A DNA stretch of 64,000 nucleotides from Rossellomorea orangium (GCF_019334305.1 NZ_JAHWGH010000017.1:372001-436000); one strand, 5' to 3'. Positions 42,193-51,042 are shown, counted from the stretch's first letter. Notes: generated by a model not told the origin, from the sequence alone. Translations and numbers: made by a program.

Positions 42193-43545
42193 TCAAAAAT
42201 CGAACTGACTCGCCGCTGCCTCTCCGGTTTCCATCTCTTTAATGATTCCGATTTGCGGAAGGTAAAGGATCTCGGCGCTCTCACCTTCGCCACCATCGCG
42301 CCCTTTATTTAACCCGATGATACCTCGCCCTTCTTTAGCGTTCGTATCCACCGCAATCAGTATCGCAGCATCTTGCAGCAATGCTTTCGTCTTAGAAACT
42401 TCTGAACGCTTTGGCAACCGCAATTCACGATTTCCTTGTTCGTCCTCTTTCTCGTCGACCTCATCCGCCTGGGTGATTGCGAATATAACCGTTTGGGTGG
42501 ATCCCGCGAGTCGACGTAGCTTCTTACTTGTATTCGCCGCATCTCCTCCGGTGGTTTTGGACGTATTCTTTTCATAATCGAGGTAATAGAACGGATCAAT
42601 CACGACTACATCCGCATTTGTTTGACGAATGTCTGCTTCTAATTGTCCGAGGTCGCGGCGATTAAAGTCGTCATCGTCCACGCCTCTTACGATAATGTTG
42701 CCGGGCAGAATGTCGTTCATGCGCTCAAGGAATGCGAAAAACTCCTGCTCGAACTCGGGCGGTAATTTAGCGTGGCGAATGTCTTTCGAATTAAAACCGG
42801 CTTCCATGTCGACACCGTTTAACTCGGCAATGGTTGCGCCTGTTCGACTTGACATCGACGTGTAGATTCTCACCATTCCTTCGTACCAGCCCATTTCCAT
42901 CAGCCATATGAGAACGTTAGCGCCCTGGAAAGCGAGCTCGACAGCCTCCTCGATCGTGCAAGCCGACTTCCCTCTCCCGGACTTTCCGTACCATACGTAG
43001 ACGTTCGAGGACACGTAACCGCCTGTCGCCTTATTGATGAACGGAAATTTCGATTCCCACACTCGATAAGATTCGCCTTCACGTCGACGTTCGTATTCTT
43101 CGCGGAACTTCGAAATGTCGTCCTTGACGCTTGTTCCTACTTTACTCAGAACACTTGTTCCCATTTTAATACGTTCAGCTTCCGAAATCAAGTCCTCGAG
43201 TAATTTATTTCCATCGTTCTCGCTCCCGAACATTGTGCCGAATTTACCGTTAATAAAGTCCGCCAAATGTTGCTTCGCCGAATGCGACTTGATTTGCTTC
43301 GCCGAATATTCGTAGCTGGCGTCAGCGTTCGCATGATACAAATCGCTAAACTCCGGCAGTTCCGCCACAAGCGTCTCGACCGACGGAGCCTGCCCGCGAT
43401 TCTGCTCGGCGTATGATTCGATAAACCGCAGGGCCTTCCGCTCGGCTTCGGTCGGCATGTCGGCAGCCGTGACGTTGAAGCGCTTGAGTGCCTGCGGGTC
43501 GTTGCCATCGATAACTTTCGATAAGAATAATTGACCGTGGATCAT
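42193..43545 (-). CDS. DnaB-like replicative DNA helicase
   Basis: 450 residues. The helical N-terminal domain starts MIHGQLFLSKVIDGNDPQAL; the RecA-like domain has VYVWYGKSGRGKSACTIEEA (Walker A), ADVVVIDPFYYLDYEKN (Walker B), FAITQADEVDEKEDE and GIIGLNKGRDG. The hexamer unwinds the fork and is loaded by the DnaC-like protein encoded at 44735. Confidence 0.93.
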   Translation of the reverse strand: MIHGQLFLSKVIDGNDPQALKRFNVTAADMPTEAERKALRFIESYAEQNRGQAPSVETLVAELPEFSDLYHANADASYEYSAKQIKSHSAKQHLADFINGKFGTMFGSENDGNKLLEDLISEAERIKMGTSVLSKVGTSVKDDISKFREEYERRREGESYRVWESKFPFINKATGGYVSSNVYVWYGKSGRGKSACTIEEAVELAFQGANVLIWLMEMGWYEGMVRIYTSMSSRTGATIAELNGVDMEAGFNSKDIRHAKLPPEFEQEFFAFLERMNDILPGNIIVRGVDDDDFNRRDLGQLEADIRQTNADVVVIDPFYYLDYEKNTSKTTGGDAANTSKKLRRLAGSTQTVIFAITQADEVDEKEDEQGNRELRLPKRSEVSKTKALLQDAAILIAVDTNAKEGRGIIGLNKGRDGGEGESAEILYLPQIGIIKEMETGEAAASQFDF

Positions 43546-43584
43546 TCGCGTTCCTCCTTTAGTTGCGTGGTTGTTTCGTATAGT

Positions 43585-43836
43585 TCAGTAATCACTTTTC
43601 GTTAATATATTTTCTGGTTCAATATCGTGAAGTTCGCATACATCAAAAAGATTTATACAAACCACTCCCCCGTGTACTAGCGTTATTTGAAAACCTCCAT
43701 CTTCTACAATTAAATCGTCATCTAAATCAGCGAATTCTTTAAGTTCGCTGATATTAATCCAAAGGTTCAAATCATTGTCGGATACCCATCGCATCTCTTT
43801 ATCTTGAACGAATTTATATAGTTCAAGTTCCGTCAT
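43585..43836 (-). CDS. Hypothetical acidic protein (83 residues)
   Basis: Acidic, contains LNLWINISELKEFADLDDDL and a beta stretch FQITLVHGGVVCINLFDVC. No family recognised. Confidence 0.6.
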   Translation of the reverse strand: MTELELYKFVQDKEMRWVSDNDLNLWINISELKEFADLDDDLIVEDGGFQITLVHGGVVCINLFDVCELHDIEPENILTKSDY

Positions 43837-43865
43837 TATTCATCATCCTTTCTCCGCTCTATGTG

Positions 43866-43994
43866 TCAATTTGGATTATTTACATAGGTTTCAAATGGGT
43901 GAAATTCGATAGATGTCCCATCATCAAAATATATTGTGTTGCGCTTTATTTCCACGACTGTTTTCCCGATTAAATGTTTCAATTCTTCTTTCAT
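43866..43994 (-). CDS. Hypothetical small protein (42 codons)
   Basis: ATG 43994 follows AAAGGAG. Begins MKEELKHLIGKTVVEIKRNT, then a beta hairpin TIYFDDGTSIEFHPF, a pattern seen in small phage proteins. Confidence 0.6.
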   Translation of the reverse strand: MKEELKHLIGKTVVEIKRNTIYFDDGTSIEFHPFETYVNNPN

Positions 43995-44029
43995 TTTTTT
44001 CAGCTCCTTTATGATTTAGTTTGAGTATA

Positions 44030-44566
44030 CTATTCGCTTTCCTTACTCAACTCCGCCAACTCCTGCTTAATCTCCGCAACTTTCGCCGTATTGCCATCCG
44101 CCTTGTAGTAATTCATCCAGTCGAGGCATGCGTCGATTTTCTGCTTGCGCAACTTACGCTCCTGTTTCTTACGTTTCGCCTCCTGCGATGATAACTCACG
44201 TGCCGACGTATTCTTTTTTCGCTCATTCATAATATCGTCTCCTCCTTCGTAGTTTTCGCCATATAAGAAACTCATATCGAGGTTGAAATTTATCGGTATA
44301 ATTGGCGATGATCCCGGCTCAATCGGCGCAGGGTTCGCCCGCAGGTACTCGTCGGCTTGGCTGGCGTCTGCTACTAGCGTCAGGTCTTCGGCACCAGCCT
44401 CAATGCTATCGGCGTTTCCCACGTCGAAGAGCTCAAAAATGCGGTCTTTCCACGTTCCGTCCGGATAAAACCATTCTTGCTCGTAGTAACTCTCGACTTG
44501 GAACACGCGATTGCCGTAGCCGTTGACGCGAACCAGGTCGCCGAATGTGATCGGATTATTCATCAC
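44030..44566 (-). CDS. Hypothetical protein with basic C-terminal helix
   Basis: 178 residues from GTG 44566 or ATG 44563 (AAGGAGG). N-terminal beta part (ITFGDLVRVNGYGNRVFQVE), acidic middle, and a basic helical C-terminus (EAKRKKQERKLRKQK). Located between the helicase and loader genes. Function unknown. Confidence 0.65.
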   Translation of the reverse strand: MMNNPITFGDLVRVNGYGNRVFQVESYYEQEWFYPDGTWKDRIFELFDVGNADSIEAGAEDLTLVADASQADEYLRANPAPIEPGSSPIIPINFNLDMSFLYGENYEGGDDIMNERKKNTSARELSSQEAKRKKQERKLRKQKIDACLDWMNYYKADGNTAKVAEIKQELAELSKESE

Positions 44567-44720
44567 GATAGACCTCCTTAATTACGTAGTTGGCGTCGAG
44601 GCATACGCTGTCAGCTCCATCTACAATGACCGCGTTTAAGATGTCGATGATACTGTCGTTTGATAACGGTTCCTCGAAATTTCCGGTGACTTCGATTTCA
44701 ATTAACGCTTTCATCGTCAT
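44556..44720 (-). CDS. Hypothetical small acidic protein (54 codons)
   Basis: ATG 44720 (or 44714) follows GGAGGGG. Begins MTMKALIEIEVTGNFEEPLS; predicted beta-alpha fold. Its end overlaps the next gene start. Confidence 0.68.
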   Translation of the reverse strand: MTMKALIEIEVTGNFEEPLSNDSIIDILNAVIVDGADSVCLDANYVIKEVYRDE

Positions 44721-44734
44721 TTCCCCTCCTTCGG

Positions 44735-45493
44735 TTACTTACGCTTGCCACGATGGCTATTTCCACTGAAATGCTCGATATGGCACTGATCGTTCATGCG
44801 GTCATACAAACGGTGGTCGAATACGGTTTTCATTTCTTCTAACGGTAAGTTGGACGTGAATATCGTAGGGTATCCGTTCACTGTCCGATGGTTAATAACT
44901 GCGTGAATATATCCGCGAAACTTCGGACTGCAATCGCGGACGCCAATGTCGTCAAGCACGGCGAAAGGTACGTTCATAACCTTGCGCATTTCCTGCTTGA
45001 AACGCTCCATGTCGCCTTCGTCGTTCGTCATTACCGCCAAGTTAAAATCCGTTTGCCAGCGATTTGTATCGAGAAAATATGCCGGACACTGAAGCGCCTG
45101 CCTACCGCGCTTTAATGCTCCGAGGTAATTTGCGATAATATATTCGTTCATCACGCTTATCGCCGAGGTCGTTTTCCCATTTCCGGGCTGCTCGCTCCAT
45201 AAATACAAACTTTTGATCCGCGGAGCATTTTCGTCGAATTGCCGTTCGAACGTAGCCACGTATTTTTCAAGCGTCGCATAAACTTTCGCCTGACCTTCTC
45301 GTGCTGGCGAATTGGCAAGCGTAAGCAGTCGGTAGTCGGCCGGCGTGTTGGCGTTGGCGATTCGGCCGCCTTTTCCGCTGTGGCCGTGCATGGCGATAAA
45401 TGCCGGACAGTTGCGATTGCATGCGTCTGAGTTGGCGAGCTTGCATCGGCCGGCTAGTACGCAGTTTGATGCGTGGTTATTCGGTTGAGTCAT
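44735..45493 (-). CDS. DnaC-like helicase loader ATPase
   Basis: 252 residues. An N-terminal Cys cluster (CVLAGRCKL ... CNRNCPAF) suggests zinc binding, followed by an AAA+ core: YLWSEQPGNGKTTSAISVMN (Walker A), FAVLDDIGVRDCS (Walker B), IFTSNLPLEEM (sensor). It loads the DnaB-like helicase. The Cys-rich front is unusual for DnaC. Confidence 0.87.
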   Translation of the reverse strand: MTQPNNHASNCVLAGRCKLANSDACNRNCPAFIAMHGHSGKGGRIANANTPADYRLLTLANSPAREGQAKVYATLEKYVATFERQFDENAPRIKSLYLWSEQPGNGKTTSAISVMNEYIIANYLGALKRGRQALQCPAYFLDTNRWQTDFNLAVMTNDEGDMERFKQEMRKVMNVPFAVLDDIGVRDCSPKFRGYIHAVINHRTVNGYPTIFTSNLPLEEMKTVFDHRLYDRMNDQCHIEHFSGNSHRGKRK

Positions 45494-45506
45494 TGGCGTT
45501 CCTCCT

Positions 45507-45656
45507 TCAGAAATATTTCGGATGTGGTTCGGTGATTTTACCCTTGCCGTTACATAAATCGCATTTCACCTTTTCGCCGTATCCGTCTTCAATATCTACG
45601 ATTACTCTCGTACCTTTTCCGCTACATCCATAACAAACGATAGTTACCGTTTCCAC
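45507..45656 (-). CDS. Small DnaJ-like zinc-finger protein (49 codons)
   Basis: GTG 45656 follows AAAGGAGGG. Two CxxCxGKG motifs, CYGCSGKG and CDLCNGKG, as in the DnaJ zinc domain, would bind a single zinc. Small free-standing versions are common in Bacillus phages. Confidence 0.75.
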   Translation of the reverse strand: METVTIVCYGCSGKGTRVIVDIEDGYGEKVKCDLCNGKGKITEPHPKYF

Positions 45657-45671
45657 TTCGCTTCCCTCCTT

Positions 45672-46064
45672 TTACAACCAATCCTCGTCAACCTCTCCCG
45701 CCTGACTCTGCGCCGCACTCTCCGCCCTCATCATTTCGAGCTGCACCGTCTGAATGTTGCGCTTCATATACGCCACCATGAATCCGAAGTTGATGCCCGG
45801 ATAATCTCGCGTCGGCCTATACTCCGCCAGGCACACGTCGATAAACCGCTTCGTAAATTCCGCGCCATACTTGCCCGCCTTCCGCTTCGTCCCGATCCAG
45901 TTGCCGAGCTGCCCGCGCTCCGACGCCCACGTGCCGAACGGCTGATAGTCGACGTTGAATCGTGCGAGGTGTTGGTCGGATAGATAAGCGAGCATGTCGT
46001 TTACAGACCATTGCGCTACTTCCTTTTCGTTATATTTCACCTTCGGTTTACCTGCCATGCTCAA
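45672..46064 (-). CDS. Hypothetical replication-module protein (130 residues)
   Basis: Helical and aromatic (WSVNDMLAYLSDQHLARFNV), ending in an acidic tail DEDWL. Similar-size proteins precede dnaC in phage replication modules; the role is inferred from place only. Confidence 0.6.
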   Translation of the reverse strand: MSMAGKPKVKYNEKEVAQWSVNDMLAYLSDQHLARFNVDYQPFGTWASERGQLGNWIGTKRKAGKYGAEFTKRFIDVCLAEYRPTRDYPGINFGFMVAYMKRNIQTVQLEMMRAESAAQSQAGEVDEDWL

Positions 46065-46353
46065 GCGCCTCCTCTGCGATTTCTAATGCGTCCTCCGACG
46101 GGTAAACCGTGATTTCCCATAACGCTTGACGTAATCGTTCAACCTCGGCAATCAGCTCTACGACATCAGTCCGGGCGCTGGCGATGAATTCTGCGTCTGC
46201 TTGATAATCGATTTCGCTTGCGATTGATACTTCGAGATTGTCAACGGTCACTTCGTACGTTCCGCTCATTTGATACGGGAACACTTTCCACGGCCCTTCC
46301 GTTACTGCCTCCGCTCGTTTGCGGATTGCGTTTAAGTCGAGTTTGTTCGTCAT
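46048..46353 (-). CDS. Ead/Ea22-like protein
   Basis: 101 residues from ATG 46353 (GGACGGTAG upstream). IRKRAEAVTEGPWKV and QADAEFIASARTDVVELIAE, then VERLRQAL, match the Ead/Ea22 signature of early phage genes. Function of the family is unclear. Confidence 0.75.
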   Translation of the reverse strand: MTNKLDLNAIRKRAEAVTEGPWKVFPYQMSGTYEVTVDNLEVSIASEIDYQADAEFIASARTDVVELIAEVERLRQALWEITVYPSEDALEIAEEALEHGR

Positions 46354-46452
46354 ACTACCGTCCTTTCTGCGCTTCATAGCGCCTTATATTAGCGTCCTAA
46401 CTCGCGTCAGGTACAAACACCTTAGCGCCTCTCTATCGCCATCTACGCGCCT

Positions 46453-46623
46453 CTACCGAGCCTCTCCGATTGACTCGTACACAAGCGCCTTAGCCACCTG
46501 TAAGCCGCGTAGGAAGTCCGGGTTGGTGACGCCTGCTGATTCGAGTTTGATGCGGTCGGTCAGGGCGGCTAGGATGGCGGTTGCGGTGGCGTTGCAGCAG
46601 CCGGGTGAATTGCGTTTGGTCAT
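46453..46623 (-). CDS. Hypothetical small protein (56 codons)
   Basis: ATG 46623 follows AAAGGAGG. Begins MTKRNSPGCCNATATAILAA; helical. The longer frame to 46788 is a different gene's territory. Confidence 0.6.
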   Translation of the reverse strand: MTKRNSPGCCNATATAILAALTDRIKLESAGVTNPDFLRGLQVAKALVYESIGEAR

Positions 46624-46627
46624 GCGA

Positions 46628-46768
46628 TCAGGCCTCCTTTCTATTTGACTTTTTAATCTCTTTCTCGAATCCTGCGTATATCCATTCAACAATGAAAACC
46701 TCATCATTAGTGAGTTCCCTTTTGAAATATTCTTCAAGGTTTTTCTTTTGTTCCTTTTCGGATAACAT
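46628..46768 (-). CDS. Hypothetical small protein (46 codons)
   Basis: ATG 46768 with GGGAGTGA upstream. Begins MLSEKEQKKNLEEYFKRELT; highly charged helix. Its last codons overlap the ribosome site of the next gene. Confidence 0.62.
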   Translation of the reverse strand: MLSEKEQKKNLEEYFKRELTNDEVFIVEWIYAGFEKEIKKSNRKEA

Positions 46769-46860
46769 GATTTCACTCCCTTATACATTTTTCGCTGGTC
46801 TTTTAAGCGTCAGCGATAAGGTATTTATTAATTGATAATGCCTGCGATTTTATGAGCAGG

Positions 46861-46905
46861 AATGTTTAGTTTAGTTAAATGAGTTTAGTTCTAATGAGTT
46901 TAGTT
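46861..46905. repeat. Iteron-like direct repeats, candidate origin
   Basis: AATGAGTTTAGTT occurs at 46878-46890 and 46893-46905 (15-base period), with a related AATGTTTAGTTTAGTT at 46861-46876. They lie in an AT-rich gap of about 165 bases just after the initiator-like gene. Confidence 0.6.
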
Positions 46906-46932
46906 CGTCTACAATTCACGATAGGGGGCCAC

Positions 46933-47304
46933 CTATTCAGATTGAAGGGGGTCAGTATCGTTTTTTGTAGGGCGGTCACTTCCGAACCAATCCGGAGGCT
47001 CCAATACGGTATATTCATTCGATGTCTGACCGCGACTATCATAGCGAACAGTCACCTCGATCAACTCCAATTCCGCCAGCCTCTTCAACGCTGCCCTTGC
47101 CGTATTCTCCGAGCACAGACACTTGTTCGCAATCGTCTTAACGCTAGGATGCGACTTGAGCGTCTTGTTGTCTGCGTGAAAGCATAGGACGGCGTATACG
47201 AGCTTCTGAATCGGCTTGTCGAGGTATGCTTCGTCATCCATGACCGCCTTGGTGACGCGAATGAATCGGTGGTCGTGAAAATCAATCGCTTTCTTTTTCG
47301 TCAA
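46933..47304 (-). CDS. Winged-helix replication initiator-like protein
   Basis: 123 residues from TTG 47304, seven bases after GAGGAGG and overlapping the HNH stop. IQKLVYAVLCFHADNKTLKS then HPSVKTIANKCLCSENTARA and ALKRLAELELIEV form a helix-turn-helix/winged-helix domain as in DnaD-like and RepA-N-type phage replication proteins. Iteron-like repeats lie directly downstream. Confidence 0.75.
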   Translation of the reverse strand: MTKKKAIDFHDHRFIRVTKAVMDDEAYLDKPIQKLVYAVLCFHADNKTLKSHPSVKTIANKCLCSENTARAALKRLAELELIEVTVRYDSRGQTSNEYTVLEPPDWFGSDRPTKNDTDPLQSE

Positions 47305-48237
47305 CTTACGTCCTCCTCTCGCAACTGATCGACCGTCCTCGGATTGGCGTGGCACCAGTAAACATATTCGCGATATTCTTCGCGTGTCATTTCGTTTAGT
47401 TCCGCAAGGTAATCGATAAGAGTGTCGAATTTTTCCTGCGATAAGTTAAAACGTTGTTTGTTGGCGCTGAACCATTCGAAGATGTTAGACTTCTTTTTGT
47501 TCATGTTCAAATCACTTCGTAACGGAATCATGTTCGACTTTATTGTCCCGCCATGGCCAATCGCAATCGGTATCACGTGGTCCAAATGAATGTCTGCGTC
47601 ACCTGTCAACACACAACCTCCGAAAACTTCAAGAGTATCGAGTAGGTCATTTTCGTCATAACCAAAAGGTAACAACTTTTCCTTTGCCCGCCTGTTATGT
47701 GCATGAATTTTCAAATGCTCCCGGTAGCTATCGCTTGTAAGTACGTATTTCCGCACCCTCTCGTATGAGCATTTTTTGCAATATGATTCTATCCCGTAAA
47801 TAGATGATGCGTGTTTGTTAAACCTTTTAACGGAAACGTTTTTGCTACATACCGTACAACATTTCTGGACTCCGGATAACATTCTCGTATAACCCTTTTC
47901 CCTAAAGTAATCCGAGATGCCGCCGTACTCTTTTCTTACGTAAACGCCAACACTCCGGAAGTCTTCCGATAAGAAGTCGTCAAGTAATACTCTTCTTCCT
48001 TCGTATAATTCCGTGAGGATATCTTCTAGCCTATCTTCCTCATGCAACCATTCGAAGTTTTGGTGAAGATGTCTCTTATCTCCGTCTTCGTCGAACGGTA
48101 TATAACCATCGTCAAGATCGCCAGATTGTATCGCTCTAAATATCGCAGAGTGATGAAGTCCTAACGATCTTCCTACCGCCCTACCGGACATGCCGGTATC
48201 TAATAGCTCTTGCGCCTTCTCTAAGTCAAATTTCATA
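47301..48237 (-). CDS. HNH endonuclease with N-terminal HTH, first gene of the early operon
   Basis: About 311 residues from ATG 48237 (AAGGAGGACG site); the frame to 48368 would cross the promoters. Residues 1-40 include a helix-turn-helix (GMSGRAVGRSLGLHHSAIFR); then CTVCSKNV ... CKKC and the HNH core GCVLTG ... IHLDHVIPIAIGHGG ... NMIPLRSDLNMNKK and FEWF. Its C-terminus LAELNEMTREEYREYVYWCH is shared with two other HNH genes here. Overlaps the replication gene start. Confidence 0.88.
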
Positions 48238-48289
48238 ACGTCCTCCTTATTTATCGCCTCCCTTCCGAAAAGCTTGGCGTCCTTACCGG

Positions 48290-48320
48290 ATAATATGCAC
48301 TTACGACCACTTCCGCACAA
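48290..48320 (-). promoter_or_regulatory. Early phage promoter motif at the right end
   Basis: TTGTGC (48315-48320), 19-base spacer, TATTAT (48290-48295). The unit AATTTGTGCGGAAGTGG ... GTAAGGACG is repeated imperfectly upstream (to ~48393, with TACTAT at 48353-48358) and, more weakly, to ~48455, giving a cluster of two or three promoter-like units. Confidence 0.65.
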
Positions 48321-48456
48321 ATTAGTTCGAAAAAGTTTTCCGTCCTTACTGTATAGTACACTCGCCAAACCACTTCCGCGTGCCTCCGCACAAATTTCTC
48401 CGAATTATTTTTTCCGCACCTATACTTATCGCCATTTCTCCGCAAAAACCACGCAA

Positions 48457-48492
48457 ATAAAAAAAACGCCCCCTTGCGAAAAGGAGACGTTC
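48457..48492 (-). terminator. Terminator at the prophage right edge
   Basis: Minus strand AACGTCTCC ... GGGGGCGTT stem followed by a T-run. It would stop spo0A transcripts from entering the phage early operon. Confidence 0.85.
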
Positions 48493-48578
48493 TGTTCTAT
48501 AGTATTACTACGTAGATTAGCGTATTAGTTTGTCGGAATCACGCCAGAAAATTCATCGGAACGACGGCACCTTCCAAC

Positions 48579-48614
48579 GCCAAATTCCCGGCCAAATTCA
48601 CGGGCAAATTCCCG
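48579..48614. repeat. Three 12-base tandem repeats between phage and spo0A
   Basis: GCCAAATTCCCG, GCCAAATTCACG and GGCAAATTCCCG in direct succession, ending 12 bases before the spo0A stop. The location at the phage-host junction suggests the attachment region or an integrase arm site. Confidence 0.8.
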
Positions 48615-48626
48615 TCACTCCAACGT

Positions 48627-49406
48627 TCAAGAAGCCATATGCTCCAATCGAAGCTTGTCAGCCACCATGGCGATGAACTCTGAGTTCGTTGGTTTCGCCT
48701 TAGACATGCTGACGGTGTATCCGAACAAGGAAGAAATGGAATCAATATTCCCTCTGCTCCAAGCCACTTCAATGGCATGACGGATTGCCCGCTCCACACG
48801 CGAAGCCGTTGTATTGTATTTCTTGGCAATATCTGGATACAAGACCTTTGTGATCGATCCAAGCAATTCGATATCATTGTAAACCATAGAAATCGCTTCT
48901 CGCAAATATAAGTAACCTTTAATATGTGCCGGTACGCCGATTTCGTGGATGATGCTTGTAATACTTGCATCCAAGTTTCTTGGTTTTTGCTCTGTATTCA
49001 TTCTGGATGAGGAAGGTTTTTTGATGATTGGGTTTGATTTTCCGCTAACTTGTCTGATATGACTCACTAGGTTTTCCATATCGAATGGCTTTAGGATAAA
49101 ATAAGAAGCTCCTAGGTCGACAGCTTTCTTCGTAACATCTTCCTGACCGAAGGCCGTAAGCATGATAACGTTCGGAATGCTCTTCTTTTCACGAAGTCGT
49201 TCCAATACAGCCAGCCCGTCCAGATGAGGCATGATAATATCTAAGACCAGAACATCTGGATCGACTTCTTCTAATAAATCCAAACAATCTTGACCATTAT
49301 GAGCAATACCTACTACTTCCATATCATTTTGTGAAGCGATGTAGTCCTCCAATAATGACGTCAGTTCACGGTTATCATCCACAACACATACTTTAATCGA
49401 TTTCAC
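48627..49406 (-). CDS. spo0A: Sporulation master regulator Spo0A
   Basis: 259 residues from GTG 49406 (GAGGAGG upstream; B. subtilis also uses GTG). Receiver domain with acidic Asp10/Asp11, phospho-acceptor Asp56 in [13 protein letters not shown], Thr84 and Lys106; C-terminal DNA-binding domain with [20 protein letters not shown] and [20 protein letters not shown]. It ends RLEHMAS, where I recall B. subtilis ending EHKAS. The phosphorelay output; controls entry into sporulation. Complete despite the adjacent prophage. Confidence 0.98.
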   Translation of the reverse strand: MKSIKVCVVDDNRELTSLLEDYIASQNDMEVVGIAHNGQDCLDLLEEVDPDVLVLDIIMPHLDGLAVLERLREKKSIPNVIMLTAFGQEDVTKKAVDLGASYFILKPFDMENLVSHIRQVSGKSNPIIKKPSSSRMNTEQKPRNLDASITSIIHEIGVPAHIKGYLYLREAISMVYNDIELLGSITKVLYPDIAKKYNTTASRVERAIRHAIEVAWSRGNIDSISSLFGYTVSMSKAKPTNSEFIAMVADKLRLEHMAS

Positions 49407-49466
49407 TACAGGTTTCCTCCTCAATCCTAATTAATTCATCTCTGTAATTTTATTCTAAATTACTTT

Positions 49467-49593
49467 TTCGACAATGCAACCTAAATTCCTTTTATTTTTG
49501 AAAAAAACTTGAAAAATATTATATTTTCTTTGATTTTCTAAAGATTTCTTTATATTTCGACCCTATTCGATATTCCCGTTTCTGTTTGTCGAA
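49467..49593 (-). promoter_or_regulatory. spo0A promoter region with 0A boxes and sigma-H-like site
   Basis: TTGTCGAA (0A box, minus strand) at 49467-49474 just below AGGAATTT (49483-49490), the -35 type of sigma-H promoters. A further 0A box TTTGTCGAA lies on the plus strand at 49585-49593. This matches the autoregulated Ps arrangement of spo0A. Confidence 0.65.
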
Positions 49594-49663
49594 TAATCTT
49601 TATTTTAACAAGGAGAGGCTCTTTTTGGCAAACCGACATGATGATAAATCCATATTTCTAAAA

Positions 49664-49694
49664 CAAAAAAGAACCCTTAAAAGCACCCGGGTTC
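49664..49694 (-). terminator. Terminator after spoIVB
   Basis: Minus strand GAACCC ... GGGTTC stem followed by TTTTTTG. Confidence 0.85.
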
Positions 49695-49719
49695 GGTACT
49701 TTGGTAAGGGTTTTCCACT

Positions 49720-51042
49720 TCAGCTTGCTCGGTTATGATCTTTTTTATAAATATCGATTCCAGCTTCACTCAGCATCCATTCGATATGGACACCATATCC
49801 ACTGGTCGGGTCATTCACAAATACATGGGTGACAGCCCCGATGACCTTCCCGTTTTGAATGATCGGGCTACCGCTCATACCTTGGACAATTCCACCTGTT
49901 TTCTTTAGGAGCTCAGGATCAGTCACTTTCAGGACCATCCCTTTCGTTGCCGGATACTTCTGCGGGATGGTGCTGACTATTTCGATGTCGTACATCTCAA
50001 CTTCTCTTCCATCCACCACAGTTAAGATTTGTGCCGGTCCTTCTTTCACTTGATGAGAGAGAGCGATTGGCATCGGTTTATCCATCAGATCATTATCGAT
50101 GGACTGATTCAGTTCTCCAAAAATTCCAAAAGGGCTATTTCGTGTGATATTACCAATGACGTTCCGGTCAGATGAAAAGCGCGCTAGTTTTTCCCCAGGC
50201 TTTCCATCCGTGCCTTTTTGAATGGACGTTACTTCCGAGTTCACGATTTCACCATTCTCAACGACGATGGGCTTTTTTGTATCCATATCTGAAATGACAT
50301 GCCCAAGTGCACCATATTTTTTGGACTTCGGATCATAAAATGTCATTGTGCCGATACCTGCTGCTGAATCACGGATATACAGACCCAATTTATAATTTTT
50401 ATCCCCTTTTTCCTTCAATGGCAGCAAGTGTGTCTTTACCGTCTTTTGCTCCCTCTTGATCACCACGTCCAGAGATTTGGATTCTTCTCCCGCCTTCTGA
50501 ACAAAAGGAGCAACATCAGCTAATTCTTCAATTTTTGACCCATTGATTTCTGTAATCATGTCCCCTACCTGAATACCGGCCTTTTCGCCGGGGGACATTT
50601 TCCCATCATCTGTATCAACCAGATGATGACCAACCACCAACACCCCAACAGTATTTAACTTGACTCCAATAGATTGCCCACCAGGAATCACCTTGAAATC
50701 TTTCAGTACTTCAACATCGACCTTTTTAATGGGTAAACCGGCGAGCTCAAAGACCACTTCGTCCTTCCCTACAGAACTTCCCTGGATGGAGAGCTGCCCT
50801 TTCCCTTCTTCTACTTGAACATGTCCATTATGCGACGAACCCATAGTCGTGACGGATGCAGCCTTAGGGAGAGCAACTTGATCCCCTTCCATCACCCTTA
50901 CAGTGTTCGGTGTATTGATATATTGTTGAACAGGCTTGTAAAAACCAATAAGACAAAGCGAAACAAGGAGAATTCCACCTATACATTTCCTTAACCAATC
51001 TATACTCAATATATTCACTCTCCTCGCTTCTAATCCACACAC
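49720..51042 (-). CDS. spoIVB: SpoIVB sporulation peptidase
   Basis: 440 residues in the longest frame; the first ~15 may not be translated (AGGAG precedes in-frame GTG and TTG codons). One membrane segment ([16 protein letters not shown]), a PDZ domain ([20 protein letters not shown]), and the S55 peptidase with [15 protein letters not shown] (catalytic His) and [19 protein letters not shown] (catalytic Ser). It signals from the forespore to activate pro-sigma-K processing. Confidence 0.96.
   Translation of the reverse strand: MCGLEARRVNILSIDWLRKCIGGILLVSLCLIGFYKPVQQYINTPNTVRVMEGDQVALPKAASVTTMGSSHNGHVQVEEGKGQLSIQGSSVGKDEVVFELAGLPIKKVDVEVLKDFKVIPGGQSIGVKLNTVGVLVVGHHLVDTDDGKMSPGEKAGIQVGDMITEINGSKIEELADVAPFVQKAGEESKSLDVVIKREQKTVKTHLLPLKEKGDKNYKLGLYIRDSAAGIGTMTFYDPKSKKYGALGHVISDMDTKKPIVVENGEIVNSEVTSIQKGTDGKPGEKLARFSSDRNVIGNITRNSPFGIFGELNQSIDNDLMDKPMPIALSHQVKEGPAQILTVVDGREVEMYDIEIVSTIPQKYPATKGMVLKVTDPELLKKTGGIVQGMSGSPIIQNGKVIGAVTHVFVNDPTSGYGVHIEWMLSEAGIDIYKKDHNRAS

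Noticed and set aside
46581..46835. Plus-strand 84-codon frame
   Set aside because: Lies opposite two small minus-strand genes with good ribosome sites and has none itself.
1..48500. Integrase, holin and endolysin genes
   Set aside because: Searched the translated genes for tyrosine or serine recombinase and lysis motifs; none found, so they probably lie left of the window.
48539..48970. 143-codon frame overlapping the end of spo0A
   Set aside because: Out-of-frame shadow of spo0A on the same strand, with no ribosome site.
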